DNA of 64,000 nt. Origin: Panagrolaimus kolymaensis. Taxonomy: Eukaryota > Nematoda > Chromadorea > Rhabditida > Panagrolaimidae. Location of the stretch: positions 1,984,001 through 2,048,000 of the forward strand of contig JAJQJQ010000013.1 in the NCBI GenBank assembly GCA_028622995.1, read 5' to 3'. Below the pieces are notes generated by a model. It had not been told where the DNA came from. It did not search any database and saw nothing but the letters and a program-made list of their open reading frames with translations. Made by a program: the position numbers and the translations under genes. The stretch's first letter is position 1; the number at the start of each line of letters is the position of its first letter. This document shows, piece after piece, positions 35,908 to 48,437 of the stretch.

Positions 35908-36957
35908 TACAGTATAAAAGGATGTAAACGTTTTTAAAAAGGTTTATGGGGAATCGTACGTCCCAAGCGACAAACCCAGCAGAAAACCCTACCTACATTC
36001 TTCATACTTTTTTTACTTATTCTAGTATGCGCAGTAACTGCAATCGTTATGTAAAGTAGTCGTCATTGGTATAATGCAAGACATCAATAATGAGGGAGCA
36101 TATTAGAGTAAATTATCACGCTCTGTTTTCAATAGGCATCTCACAAGAAATTAGAAGGCTTCTAGCATTCTATTACCTGAAAAACTTTTCCTTGTTCCTT
36201 AGCAATACATTTTTTGACTTTTGACAGGAGCATCATCGTACCCATGATTTTTGAAAAGTGAGAGTAGTTTACCATTTTGACCATGCTGGCTTGGTTTATA
36301 GATGCGATAGAAAAGATTTTTTATGCAGCATGTGTGTTGACTTTAGGGCTCTTCTCGACGTGAGGTATCCTTATTAGTGGCGGTCCCACAGTAATGTTGG
36401 GGAACGACGAATACACCCATCCACATCTTATCACCCTAACGCAAAAGCCGGTCCATACTGCAGATGGCGGCACCTGGCATAACCACTACTGAAATTTAAT
36501 TACCGTATCCACCTCTACTCGATCATCGACCACAAATAGTAGTTCCATATTCTATACTACCTGTTCTTATTCATTCTTCCAGAGCAGATTCTTCTTTGTT
36601 GTTGTTCCATATGTTTTAGAAAACGGAAGCAGCACTGCATAACTATTTTATTTGGAAAAACTTACTGTAAAGTGTCTTTTCTACACCTTCTGCACTTATT
36701 CTATCGGGAGAATAATATGTACATACTTCTATTTGTCCTGGTAGAATGAATCAGCAAATACAAACCAAGCAGGCCCCGGTCATGATGATCGTCTCTGGGA
36801 AATTTAATATGCACTTTTAGTTCATCCACACCCTATTTTATTATCACCCAATGATCAACCAAGCACTATATAAACGATCTAGGAAACCTCCTCATTTGTC
36901 GATGGCCGCAACAGCCAAATGCTGTGACGCGATCCCTTTGCTCCTTTTTATACTGTA
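35908..36957. mobile_element. possible decayed DNA element
   Basis: TACAGTATAAAAGGA at the left is mirrored at the right (CTCCTTTTTATACTGTA), bounded by TA. The 1.05 kb inside has clearly higher GC and less homopolymer than its surroundings, but all frames are broken and no transposase motif is recognised. Tc1/mariner-type by ends only. Confidence 0.35.
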
Positions 36958-37462
36958 AACCCTTATAAGCCTCATCAGCCTAGGAAGTATTAATAATATA
37001 TTTATGTTGTAAAGGTTGTGCACGGACTTTTAGGATCCAATAGTAAGTTGGGATGTTTTGAAAATAAGGGTATTGCAAAGATGCTCTTTTAGTGATCTTT
37101 TTTTTATTTGTAGCGTATTGCATGTATGTTGTTAATTTTTAAACAACCAATGGAATAATAAGTGCGAATGTAATCCTTGCAGTTGTCTCCCTCCTCTTTT
37201 ACGCCCGCAGCGCGCAAAACCACTTTATGAAGAAAAAATGTGCCAACTATTTACCGTAATGGAGAAATCTAACAGTTTGAATTTTATTCTCTTATTCTTT
37301 TCTATTTTCGCTTTTATGCTTTCTTTTCTCCTTGTTTTCACAAGTCGACATACGTGCAAAAGCCAAATAATATTTGGGGAAAGAAGAACATACTTCTTCC
37401 TATTTGAACAATCTTCTTCTCTTGAAGCATACGTCTTCTTTGGAAGAACATGCGGAACTTCT

Positions 37463-39055
37463 TTAAAAGCCATTTTTTCTAAGAATCGCACTTTTTCAAA
37501 CGATTTTGGGATTTGAGAAAAAAATAAATTTCGCAAATTGACTTTTGTTTGATTACCCTTAGGTTTTCGAGGTCGCTGATCACGAATCTGACCTTAGTTT
37601 AATTGGTCTCATAGCGAAAAACACTAGATCCAGAGGTCTCCAAACGAAAAGTCAACTTTTTTTTAACACGCTTTTTTTTAAAAAGTGTCTTTACAGAAAA
37701 ATAGTAAAAAATACGCTGATTATTTTCGGGATTGATGCCGATAATAGAAGTATAGGCACAAATGGGTCAAAAGTCCATTTTAAGGAAAAATTCATCGTTT
37801 CGCTTAGGAAAACTCGAAATCTCTGGCCGCTGTCAATGCTATTGATGGCATATTCGGATTCCCCATGAAATTTTGCCATAGAAACAGGGAATCTCGAATA
37901 TAATACGGGTGGCGCCCTGGGAATATTGACTGGCCGAATGAATTACACAAATATGAGGTCACTATAGAAGTAATTCATAAACACGTGTAAAAAATACAAA
38001 CTCTTAGCTAAAAACGTAGAAAAAATTATTTAATGATTTTACAAATCGATAAAACTTCATGTTGTTATGCTTTTCGATTTTTGCCAGATTTTTGAAGTTT
38101 AATAGTAGCAAATGATGATCAAAAAATTCAAAATTGTAAAAATGAGGTATTTATTTTTAAAACTCATCATTCCTAGACGTAATTTGGGTCGTAGAAACCG
38201 AATTTGATAACAGTTTCTAAGGATGACAATCACAAAATTGAGTTATAGCATAGTGAAAAATTTGCATACTTAAAAAATTCATAACTCAATAACCAGCTTA
38301 TGATATATTTTTTTAATTGTCAAATTCGGTTTCTACGACCCAAATTACGTCTAGGAATGATGAGTTTTAAAAATAAATACCTCATTTTTACAATTTTGAA
38401 TTTTTTGATCATCATTTGCTACTATTAAACTTCAAAAATCTGGCAAAAATCGAAAAGCATAACAACATGAAGTTTTATCGATTTGTAAAATCATTAAATA
38501 ATTTTTTCTACGTTTTTAGCTAAGAGTTTGTATTTTTTACACGTGTTTATGAATTACTTCTATAGTGACCTCATATTTGTGTAATTCATTCGGCCAGTCA
38601 ATATTCCCAGGGCGCCACCCGTATTATATTCGAGATTCCCTGTTTCTAGGGCAAAATTTCATGGGGAATCCGAATATGCCATCAATAGCATTGACAGCGG
38701 CCAGAGATTTCGAGTTTTCCTAAGCGAAACGATGAATTTTTCCTTAAAATGGACTTTTGACCCATTTGTGCCTATACTTCTATTATCGGCATCAATCCCG
38801 AAAATAATCAGCGTATTTTTTACTATTTTTCTGTAAAGACACTTTTTAAAAAAAAGCGTGTTAAAAAAAAGTTGACTTTTCGTTTGGAGACCTCTGGATC
38901 TAGTGTTTTTCGCTATGAGACCAATTAAACTAAGGTCAGATTCGTGATCAGCGACCTCGAAAACCTAAGGGTAATCAAACAAAAGTCAATTTGCGAAATT
39001 TATTTTTTTCTCAAATCCCAAACCAAGTGTGATTTTTAGAAAAAATGGCTTTTAA
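37463..39055. mobile_element. 1.6-kb palindromic element flanked by TTAA
   Basis: Two inverted arms of about 700 bp or more start TTAAAAGCCATTTTTTC and end with the mirror image, around a spacer of roughly 100 bp near 38210-38310. The outer 40 bases match less well than the inner arms. TTAA borders are at 37463-37466 and 39052-39055. The architecture is the same as the 1.07-kb palindrome at 19914, but the sequence is unrelated. No ORF is independent of the mirror. Confidence 0.78.
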
Positions 39056-39704
39056 TATCGGCACTTCCACTTTTTTGACATTTTTTTTTCATTCTTTTTT
39101 CTTGAATATTGCATTAGAATATTTTGAAATAAGAATACAAAAACTATTACAGAAAACCGGATTAATTGTTGATGCCTAGGTTTCTTTGGATTTTGGATCT
39201 TTTATTAATTAAGATCCTTCATTGGTTCTTGGATTCTTTTTTGACTCTTTCTTTGAAAGTTTGTTTCATTTTCTTTCTCACGTCTCAGAAACCCTACCAC
39301 TAGTCTAAGTTGAGAATTCCTCTCTTCAATAATATGATTACGCAATTTATACCGTATCTTAAATTAATTGAATGCATAACACCCGTGCTTACTTATCTCT
39401 CTCTACCTTTCGTTCATTTTTTTTCTCATTGTGAGTTTTTGTTACATCTATATTTTGTACACTATGAATAAATCGCAATACGGTGTTTATTGAGCATTAT
39501 TATTATTTGTTAATCTTATCTTTTATCCCATTCACAACAATATTTTATCCCAGTTTTTTTCTTCTTAATTCTTACTTCTTCCAGCCTTAAAGTAAATCTC
39601 GTAACCGTATTATTTTTTTCTTTCTTCAAAAACGTGGTGATTAAACCTTTACAAACGTTTTTATTTTGAATTTTTAGTAGGCCTTTTACGATTTGAGTTT
39701 GAAT
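39056..39704. other. intergenic before zinc-module gene 2
   Basis: No feature recognised; this should hold the promoter of the next gene. Confidence 0.4.
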
Positions 39705-42700
39705 ATGAGCAAAAATACTGGGTTTGGTAGTGTTGATAATTCTTCTTCTTCTTCCAATGCCGAGCAACAACCACCTATCATCGAAAAAGTTTGTTTAAAA
39801 TTAATTATTTTAATCCTAACAAATGTAAATTCCACTTTAAGGAAAAGAAAAAGAATGTTGAACTTTTTTCATTTTGCGAAAATCACAAATTACAATATAA
39901 GGGTTTAATTTATTTCCAATGTTACAAAACTTTAAAATTACTTTGTTTCAATCCTGGTAGCGAAGGTAGGTTATTGAATCAAAATTTCTTTTTGGAATAA
40001 AATTTAAAATTTTAGATGAAATTAATATTCCCTTCAGTCGCCAATTTATTCGAGTAAAGGTATGCTTTTGTTCTTGTTTTAAAACATTGCTTTTGAAGGA
40101 ATAAAGAATTTTAGAATATCCTCTGCATAGTTGGTCCAAAACAACCCAACGATCTCGTGTTATTATTCCGTAAAGAAGAATCATGTAAAACAATCTATGA
40201 TTTTATTTTAGAAACCCAAGTTTGTTTTTTTCTTTAATTTTTTGTGAGAAAATTGAATAAAATCGTTTTTAAGCTAAACATAAATAATGAAAATTTACAA
40301 ACTCTTTTTAATGAAAGATTTCGTGGACCTTTATTAGATGGAGTTGAAAATAATAATGAAATAAATCAAAGGCTTAAAGAAATTATGAAAGATTTAATTC
40401 ATTTGCCAGCTGGTTCAAACTTAATGATTCAACTTCCTCAAGCTGAAAATATCCCCACAATAAATATTGCTCCAATTGATTTTGGTGATAACGATTTAGA
40501 TGGATCTGAAGCAAGCAATCAAGAAACAGAAAAAATGTAAAAGTTTTTTTTATTCTAAGAAGCATCAACTAATAATTCGTTATAGTGCCGCCGCTTTTAA
40601 ATCAAACAACTTGGCAGAAAATGGCGGAAGTTCTTCGTTTATGAATGAACCAACTAACAACGAAAATGAAATTGATCACAATGATAGAAATTCAGAGTAA
40701 TCTAATTTTTTTTTAAACAAAAAATCCATAAATTAACTTTATATTTTAGACCACCGATGGAGGAACAAGAATCAATTAATGATGACATCAAAATTTTCAA
40801 ATCATCTGATTATGAATTAGTTAAATTACATTCCAATGATTTAAGAAATTCCCGCCTCAGCATTTTTGCATCGAAAGATAAATTTCTTTGTTACGAGTTT
40901 TACTGGCGTGGTGCCAACATTTTTTATTGTGAAGGATGTCGAAAGCTTAAAGCTGATACTGTTAAAGCGAAACTTATTATAAATTCTGATGGAAGTCAAC
41001 ATATTGAAGCAGATAATTCCCATATTTGCAGGCCAATTAAATATTGTCCATACATTAAAGAAGAAAACTTATTCAATTATTTTGAATTTGGGCAATGTAA
41101 GACCAAAAAAGGAGCCCCGAGTAGAAATTTGATTGTTTTTGATGATGAAACAAAAAAATTTTGCCGAGTATTTTCAAAATATAAAAATATTTTTTATTGC
41201 GCCAAATGTCGAGCAATAAATTGTACAAGAGTTTATGCAACAATTTTATCCGATGAAAATGCAGGAGTTCAAGTTGGGCCTAATTCTCATATTTGCCAAG
41301 CTATTCCTTATCCAATTCGTGATGAAATGAATTTGAGAAACCACAATTTAAAAGCCATTAAAAATCAAACTCATAATGGTCCGGTTTCTTCTCTATTCAA
41401 AAAAAGCGTCCATCCACAATTCATAATCCAATATAATGAATGTGTCGTGGGTGTACCAACAACAATCACATCAAAATCCACAACAAAAAAGTTATTGAGC
41501 AGCAATTTTGGTGAAAATGATTTCGACCAAGGAACTGAAACAAGCATACAAGAAATTAATAATTTGTAAGTTTTTAGATAAAATTTTTGTTTTCAAAAAA
41601 GTTTTTATTTATATTTGGTTTTTAGCAACTCGAATGAACCCGATGTATCAGAAGAAATTGTCGAAACTTTACCCACAATTAATGCTCCAACAACCAATAA
41701 TAAAGAAAATGCTGAAAATGAAAAGTAATCTTTAATTTATGTTTTTAACAAAAAAGAAATGTTTGTCATCGCCTTTAAATTTTAGACCAACAAAAATGAA
41801 TCAACCACCAAAATTAACAAAAACAATATTTTTTAATTCATCTCAATTTGAGTTGGTTAAACTAAATTCAAATGATTTAACACATTCGCGACTTAGCATT
41901 TTTTCACTGGATAATAAATCAATGTGCTTTGATTATTTTTATAATTCTAGCAGCAAAGCATTTTGCTGTGAAGGATGTCGAAGACTTAAATTCAATAATG
42001 TTAAAGCATGGCTATTTTATAAACTCAATGGAGAACCATATATTGAGGCAATGGATTCTCATGTTTGCAAAGCAATTGAATATAAACCTTTCAACAAAGA
42101 AGAAAATATTTATAAAGCTGATAAATTTAAATTTGAACGATGTAAAACTTCTAAAGGGTTGGATAGTAGAAATTTAATCTTATTTGAAGATAATGAAAAG
42201 AAATTTTGTCGAATTTTTATTAAAGACAAAAATTTATTTTATTGCAACAAATGTCGATTAAATTCTGTAAGAGTTAATGCAGCAATTTTAAAAGATGAAA
42301 ACAATGGAGAACGTCATATTCAAGTTTTTCCAAATTCGCATGTTTGTGATGTCGTTCGTTATTCTAATTCCATTCGAAACAAAAATCTTAAATTATCCAA
42401 AAAAGTAATGGAATTGGAAAATAAAAGTTTTAATGAAGCTGCTGAAATGGATCCTTCAAATGATATCGATTTTAATATTGATCCCATTTTTGATAGTGTA
42501 CCAGAAACTTCAATTAAAAGTCAAACTCCTCAAAATAATTTAAATTCAGTCAAAAATTTTGAAGCTGATTTAAATCCTGCGCCAACTTCACAAAAAAATA
42601 TGGATTACGAAACAAATTTGAATGTTGAAAGCCCAAACCCATCTCTTGAAAACTTAAATTCAAATAATGGTACTTCCTCGAGTTTTATAGCAGATAGTGT

Positions 42701-43932
42701 TTCAAAATCATCAGAAAAAGAAACTCAAACAATTCGTGAAACATCAGAAACCATTGTGGATTCCCCTTCAAATTCCAGTGTTGATAAAGTTTCCCCAAGA
42801 ATTTCACCTGTAAAATTAAAACTCAAGAAAGATGGAACTTATTTGAATTTAAAATCTGGAAGTAATTCACCGACGACTTCTGTAAATGAAACTTCAACAG
42901 AAAATGCAATTCCACCAACAAATTTTGACACTGCAACTGTAAATGTTGAGCGCAGTTCTTCGGAAAAATTTTGTTTTAATGAGCAACCAACCAAGAAATT
43001 AAAAGCTGCTGAATTCCAGGAAAATTTGAATTTCGCCACAAATTTAAATAATATAAAAATTTCAACAAGCCCTTCTCCATCTGAAAAAATTTCAAATGAT
43101 TTACAAGCTTCAGAGAAAGTTGTTAGCAATTTGTAAGTTTTTTTAATTCATTACTTTAGAACTTTCATAAATTAAAAAATTTTAATAACTTAAAAAATGT
43201 TTTAGAAAGGCAACAAAATACAGGTCTCATGAAATCCAAGCCAATAATTTTGATTCAATTCCTCAAAATAAATTTGAAATTCGCGTAAAAACCATTGGTG
43301 AAACAACCTATTATTATTTATATGTATTTCAAGATGCTTGCAAAAACTTTTGCTATAAATATTTATATTCAGTTTTTGCAAAAAGTTTTATTTGTGAAGA
43401 AGATGCTCATTCATCTAAATGGATTTATGCTAAATTAATCAAAGATGCAAATGGTGATTTTTATATTCATACAAAAATGCATAAACATAATTGCCGAGCT
43501 TCACCATATTTCCTTATGAACAATAACCATGATGAAATTTTGATGGAAGTTTCAGAATATAGCAACAAATTTTTGGAAAGTAGTAAAGGCAAAAAATTTG
43601 AAAAGAAAAAAGTGGAACCTGAAATGGTAGAAAAAATTGATTTCAACCCTCGCGATTTATTTGCACCTGAAAGTGATGACGATGAAGAATTAGAAAATTC
43701 ATCCACAACGACACCAAATTTTATGAAAGAAAATAATAAAGATAACTTGAAGAGAAAATTTGATCCTCAAAATGCTTCCACTGAATGGAGCCCCGAAAAT
43801 AAAAAGTTCAGGATTTCAAACTGCGGCAACAATGAAAACAGTGAAATTCATAAAATTCAGGAACAGCAACCAAAGAATTTACAAAAACCATTGAAATCAA
43901 ATTATAGTATTGATTCTTTGCTCAGTTCTTAA
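39705..43932 (+). CDS. zinc-module family gene 2 (N-terminal domain, internally duplicated module pairs)
   Basis: Ten in-phase exons: 39705-39788, 39842-39965, 40016-40059, 40115-40219, 40274-40536, 40586-40696, 40750-41565, 41626-41724, 41786-43132 and 43206-43932; 1239 residues. The N-terminal domain reads ELFSFCENHKLQYKG, DEINIPFSRQFIRVK, NILCIVGPKQPNDLV. Zinc modules begin at 40928 (CEGC), 41198 (CAKC), 41967 (CEGC) and 42243 (CNKC), each ending SH-I/V-C. The pair in exon 7 is repeated in exon 9 (SSDYELVKLHSNDL versus SSQFELVKLNSNDL). The fifth module (43392) has lost its second Cys (CEED). A Ser/Asn/Thr-rich linker separates modules 4 and 5. The tail has IDFNPRDLFAPESDDDEELE and further Lys-rich sequence. 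Function unknown; nuclear DNA or RNA binding is inferred. Confidence 0.82.
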
Positions 43933-44462
43933 AAACTCTGTATCTCTTATTTTTAGTTGTTTTTTAAAAAACATTTCTTATTAGATAGCCATGATTAAAA
44001 ATAGTTTTTTTTCTTCAATAAACATAAAACTTAAATTGTTGTTTTAATATTGATTTTTTGTTTGTTCTTTTTGCATTGAATATTTGTTGTTTCTCAGTCA
44101 TAATAATAAAAAGCTTTAATTTAAATTTCTCTTATCTAATATTTCCTCGATGCCATCCATCTTCATTTAATGGATTCGCTCGATCTTTTTTATTTTGTGC
44201 ACAGGCATAAATTTTTTTTTCATTTCAATTTCCATTCGGCCTTGCAAAAAAAAAATGGGAGCAGCAAGCATGTGTTGGATTGATTTATGTAACCATAAAA
44301 ATAAAAGAAAAGAAGACGACAAACCTTTTTCTTATCTTCCATTTTTTTGACGTTGGCGTGTTTTTTTTTCTTGCAAAGAAAATAGGTTTCAACCCGCATA
44401 TAAAAATTTTTAAACAAAAAAATCTTTTTTTCTTTTGTTTGTTTGTTTATTTAAAAACAAAA
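43933..44462. other. spacer between zinc-module genes 2 and 3
   Basis: 530 bases of AT-rich DNA without a recognised element; this should carry the gene 2 terminator and gene 3 promoter. AATAAA-type signals occur near 44018 (CAATAAACATAAA). Confidence 0.45.
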
Positions 44463-46964
44463 ATGGATGGAAAGGCAGCATCATCCTCAACTAATCAGGT
44501 TTGTATATAATCAAAAAAAAAATGGAAGTTAGTATTATTTTTAAAATGTTCATTTTGCAGCCAACAATTCAAAAATCCGTTGAACTTCTTGCGTTTAATA
44601 AAGCTCATAAACTAGAATATAAAGGTTATATCAATGTTAAAGTTCTTAGCAGCAATCAATTATTTATAATCAAACCTACCAATGAAGAAGGTTTGTCACT
44701 CCTCTTTTCTCCTTTCATTTTTTTTTTGCATATATAAAACATTTCAATTTTTTAGATGATGAAATTGTAATTCCATTTGGTAGACAATTTATTCAAATTA
44801 AAGTAAAGTTTAAACAAAAAATTTGGGTTTTCCAAACAAAAAATAATGAAATTGCTTGCTTTCAGAATATTCTTTGCATTATTGGATTGAAACCCACTAA
44901 TGATCTCATTTTGATATTTAAAAATGAAGAACTTTGTGACACTGTTAATAATTTTATTAAGAAATATAAAGTTCGCTTTTTCTTGCTTTTTTACTGACAA
45001 AAAAATTAAAAGAATATATGATTTTTTAGAAAAATTCGGATGAAAATTTACAAAATTCATTTAAAGAAAGATTTTTAAAACCATTATTCATCGATGGCGT
45101 TGAAAACCACGATGATCTTAATCAAAGGCTTAAAGAAATTGTTAAAGATTTGATTAATTTACCAATTTCAAAAGTTGAAAAAGTTCCAACTATTAGTATT
45201 CCTTTTTCTGTTAGTTTAAGTGACGACGATGAAAGTAATCAAAGTTTACCGAGTGTCGTCAGTGAACAAGAAATTATTCAAGAAAATATGTAAGAAACTT
45301 TTCTACAAAAATTTTATTATTAAAATTATTGGTTTTAGTGTTGTCTCAGAAGAAATACATGCAAGTCGAAGCAATAAGAGAGATCCAGTTGCAATTCATC
45401 GGGAAAATGATGAAACTATTATGTTAGTTAATTTTAGAAATAATGTTTTTAGTATTAAAACCAAAGATTTTTAGAAACAGAAAAGAATATCAAAAAAGTA
45501 AAAGCATTGAAATAAATCCAATAAATGATGTTGAACGTTTAATCGAAAATCAAAAGAACGAAACAAGAACCAAAGAATATTATCCAATAAACATCGTTGC
45601 AACTTTTATCAAAAAAATAGGAACTGAAGATAAAGTTGATGAGTAAGTTTTTTCTGAACCACTTTGTGAATGATCTTTAATAACCAAATACATAATTTAG
45701 GCCGCCCATCAAAAAACCCAAATTATCTAACAATCTTTCGTTAACTACCTCAATGAAGAAAATTCTTCAAGAATCTGAATACGACCTTTTGAAATACTAC
45801 TCCGATAATTTCAAGCATTCTCGATTATGCATTTTCGCTTCCGAGATGGACAAAACTCTTTGCTATGAATTTTCTTGGAATAAAAAAAGTAAAGAATTTT
45901 ATTGTCCCAATTGTCGAAAACTTAAAATAACTAACAAAGCAAGAATTTTTGATCATCCAAATAATGATGGCAAAAAATATATTAAAATACTTGGTGGAAA
46001 CAAACATGGATGCGAACCAACCATTTTTAAACCATATATTCTTGAAAACCATATTCTCAAAAAAGGATTTTACGAAATTCAAGAATTTGAAAATAATGAT
46101 GGAATTATTAAAAAGAAAACTTTGATGATTTTTGAAAACGTAGAAGATCAAAAATTTTATCGATCGTACGCTTTTAATGAAAAACGAAAAATTTATTCTT
46201 GTGGAAAATGTCAATTTAAAGGTGCTTGGGTTTTTGCTGATATTTTTAAACAAGGCAGTGAAGGCGAATATGTTAAATTTGGACCTAATGAACATGTGTG
46301 TAAATTGGCAGAGTATTCAAACTTGGAAGAAAAGAAAAACATTCAAAACCTGTCTACTTCGAGTTTCTTGGATTCGAACAACTTGAGTTTGGCTGATGTT
46401 CCAAGAAATGCAAATTTTATTGAAAAATTTTCATTTTTGGATTTTTCTGAAATTCCTTCAACAAGTTTTAAATCTTCAGTTATGGAAGCTAGCAGTCGCC
46501 TGTCTAATGTTTCTGACCTCTGTGATGATAAGCAAATTCTCTCAACCCGAAATTTTGAAATTCACTCCAAGTTTGATTATGGAATCAATAAGTATTTTCT
46601 TTATGTTTTTGAAAATAAAAACAAAGAATTTTATTATAAACTCACTTTCAACAAAGTTCAAAAACGATTTATTTGTAATCGATGCAGGGTCAAAGGCGAA
46701 AATGTTTATGCAACCCTTTTTAAGGATCGCCATGGAAAGTTTAAAATTCAAATTTGTGATGGCGCAAAGCATGCTTGCTCGCTATTGCCTTACAATAAAG
46801 TGGATAAAAATAGCAGCAATGAAAGAATAGAAAAACATTATGAAAAATTTATTCGTGATCCAACTGAAAAAGATCCTAAAACTCCAATAAAGAAAAAGAT
46901 TGATTTCAATCCAAAAGATTTATTTGCCCCAGAAAGTGATTATGACAATGATGAATTTTTGTGA
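44463..46964 (+). CDS. zinc-module family gene 3 (N-terminal domain, three modules)
   Basis: Exons 44463-44498, 44561-44690, 44756-44802, 44866-44970, 45030-45289, 45339-45422, 45475-45642 and 45701-46964; 697 residues, all in phase. The N-terminal domain reads ELLAFNKAHKLEYKG, DDEIVIPFGRQFIQIK, NILCIIGLKPTNDLILIF. A linker then has PPIKKPKL, a likely nuclear signal. Modules start at 45903 (CPNC, 30 spacing), 46200 (CGKC, 27) and 46674 (CNRC, 28), each closing H-x-C. The C-terminus is KKIDFNPKDLFAPESDYDND. It is the most compact member and perhaps the best statement of the family core. Function unknown. Confidence 0.84.
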
Positions 46965-47648
46965 TCCCAAAATTAATTTGCTGTTATCAGTAAAAACTAT
47001 TTAGGAAGTGCAAAAATCATATTTAAAGTTTAATGCTTAAGAAAATTGTGTGTTGTTAATATTATTATTGTAAACCATAAAAAAATTGTATTTGTTACAA
47101 ATGTTATTTAAAAAATGACTCGAAAAACTTTTTATTTTATGAAATTCTAAAATCATAGATTAAAAAAATATAAAAAGAAATTTAAAATAGTAATAAACAA
47201 TTTAAATGTAATTAGGCTATTATTAAAAGCGAATTAAAAAAAATTCAAGTCGTAGAAAGCTCAGATACGTAAAGTGATGTATTTGACCAAATCGAAATAT
47301 TGACAGATTAAATGTTGTGAATATCAACTGAAAATTTTTTAAAAATTAATACTTGGACGAAAAGAAATAATTTTAATTTATTTTTTACGTTTTTTTACAT
47401 TTTATGCAAGGGAAGAATATTAGTTTAATAGAGCTAAAAAAAGAATTGTTATTATACTTCGTAAAAGTAGAGATTTAGAAATATGCTTTTTGTGATGCCT
47501 AAGATTTAGAACTCAAAAAATTTTCATAGTTAAAATTAGGGATAGCATCGGGCCTGGTCGGTTCGCAAAAGCCCCGGTCGGGCCCAAAAATCTAAAGCTC
47601 TGACTGGGCCTCTTTAATTCCGCCCTGTACCATCCTTAGTTAAAGTAT
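46965..47648. other. intergenic
   Basis: No gene or repeat recognised between zinc-module gene 3 and the mariner-like element. Confidence 0.45.
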
Positions 47649-48374
47649 TATTGGGTTGTTCAATAAGTTCTGTCGGGGGTAAATTGAGTTGGCCAACTAT
47701 GAGGAGCAAGGGATGTCTGGTGCTTGTTTTTACCGATTTGTAGTACCACTAAGTGTGCTTCAAACGAGTAATAAAAGTTTTCATATGCCTTGGGTTATCA
47801 TGGAATTAATAGCCCCTAAAGCATCAAGATGCCAATGTTGGTTGAACAACGATGTTTTTGACTATTTTTGAAATTTTTTATATTTTGAGTTACACTGCTA
47901 TTTTTATGTTATCCCAAGCATTTTTCTGCTATTTTTAGCGCGTTTTTGACATACTGTTACTTGGTAAATAGCTTTCTTAGCCATAGTCAAATATTCAATA
48001 AAATGGCTGCTATAAGCCTTTAGCCTACTTTTTGCTATAAAATAGCTATGATTTGCTATTAAAGTCACATATATTGGTACCAAATCTCTTACTAATAATA
48101 ATTTTAAGCGTAAAAAATAGTTATTATGAAAGAAAACCATCGAAAACATAAGCTTAAAAAGTCCCGAACATCGTTGTTCAACCAACATTGGCATCTTGAT
48201 GCTTTAGGGGCTATTAATTCCATGATAACCCAAGGCATATGAAAACTTTTATCACTCGTTTGAAGCACCCTTAGTGGTACTACAAATCGTTAAAAACAGG
48301 CACCAGACATCCCTTGCTCCTCATAGTTGGCCAACTCAATTTACCCCCGACAGAACTTATTGAACAACCCAATA
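47649..48374. mobile_element. mariner-like element with ~210-bp inverted repeats
   Basis: TTGGGTTGTTCAATAAGTTC at the left is mirrored at the right, and TA lies at both borders (47649-47650, 48373-48374). The arms match over about 210 bp with few differences; the centre is AT-rich. The ends resemble mariner terminal repeats. No transposase ORF survives; the plus-strand frame at 47689 is just an arm. Non-autonomous. Confidence 0.78.
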
Positions 48375-48437
48375 ATTAAAATATTCAATTATTATTTAAG
48401 TTCATTTAAACTAAATACAAACAAAAAAGTTACCTTT

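Noticed and set aside
37225..37879. ORFs at the left edge of the 1.6-kb palindrome
   Set aside because: They run across the element border or are repeated in the opposite arm; no signal for coding.
47689..47871. 60-residue plus-strand frame
   Set aside because: It is entirely the arm of the mariner-like element, mirrored at 48200-48340.
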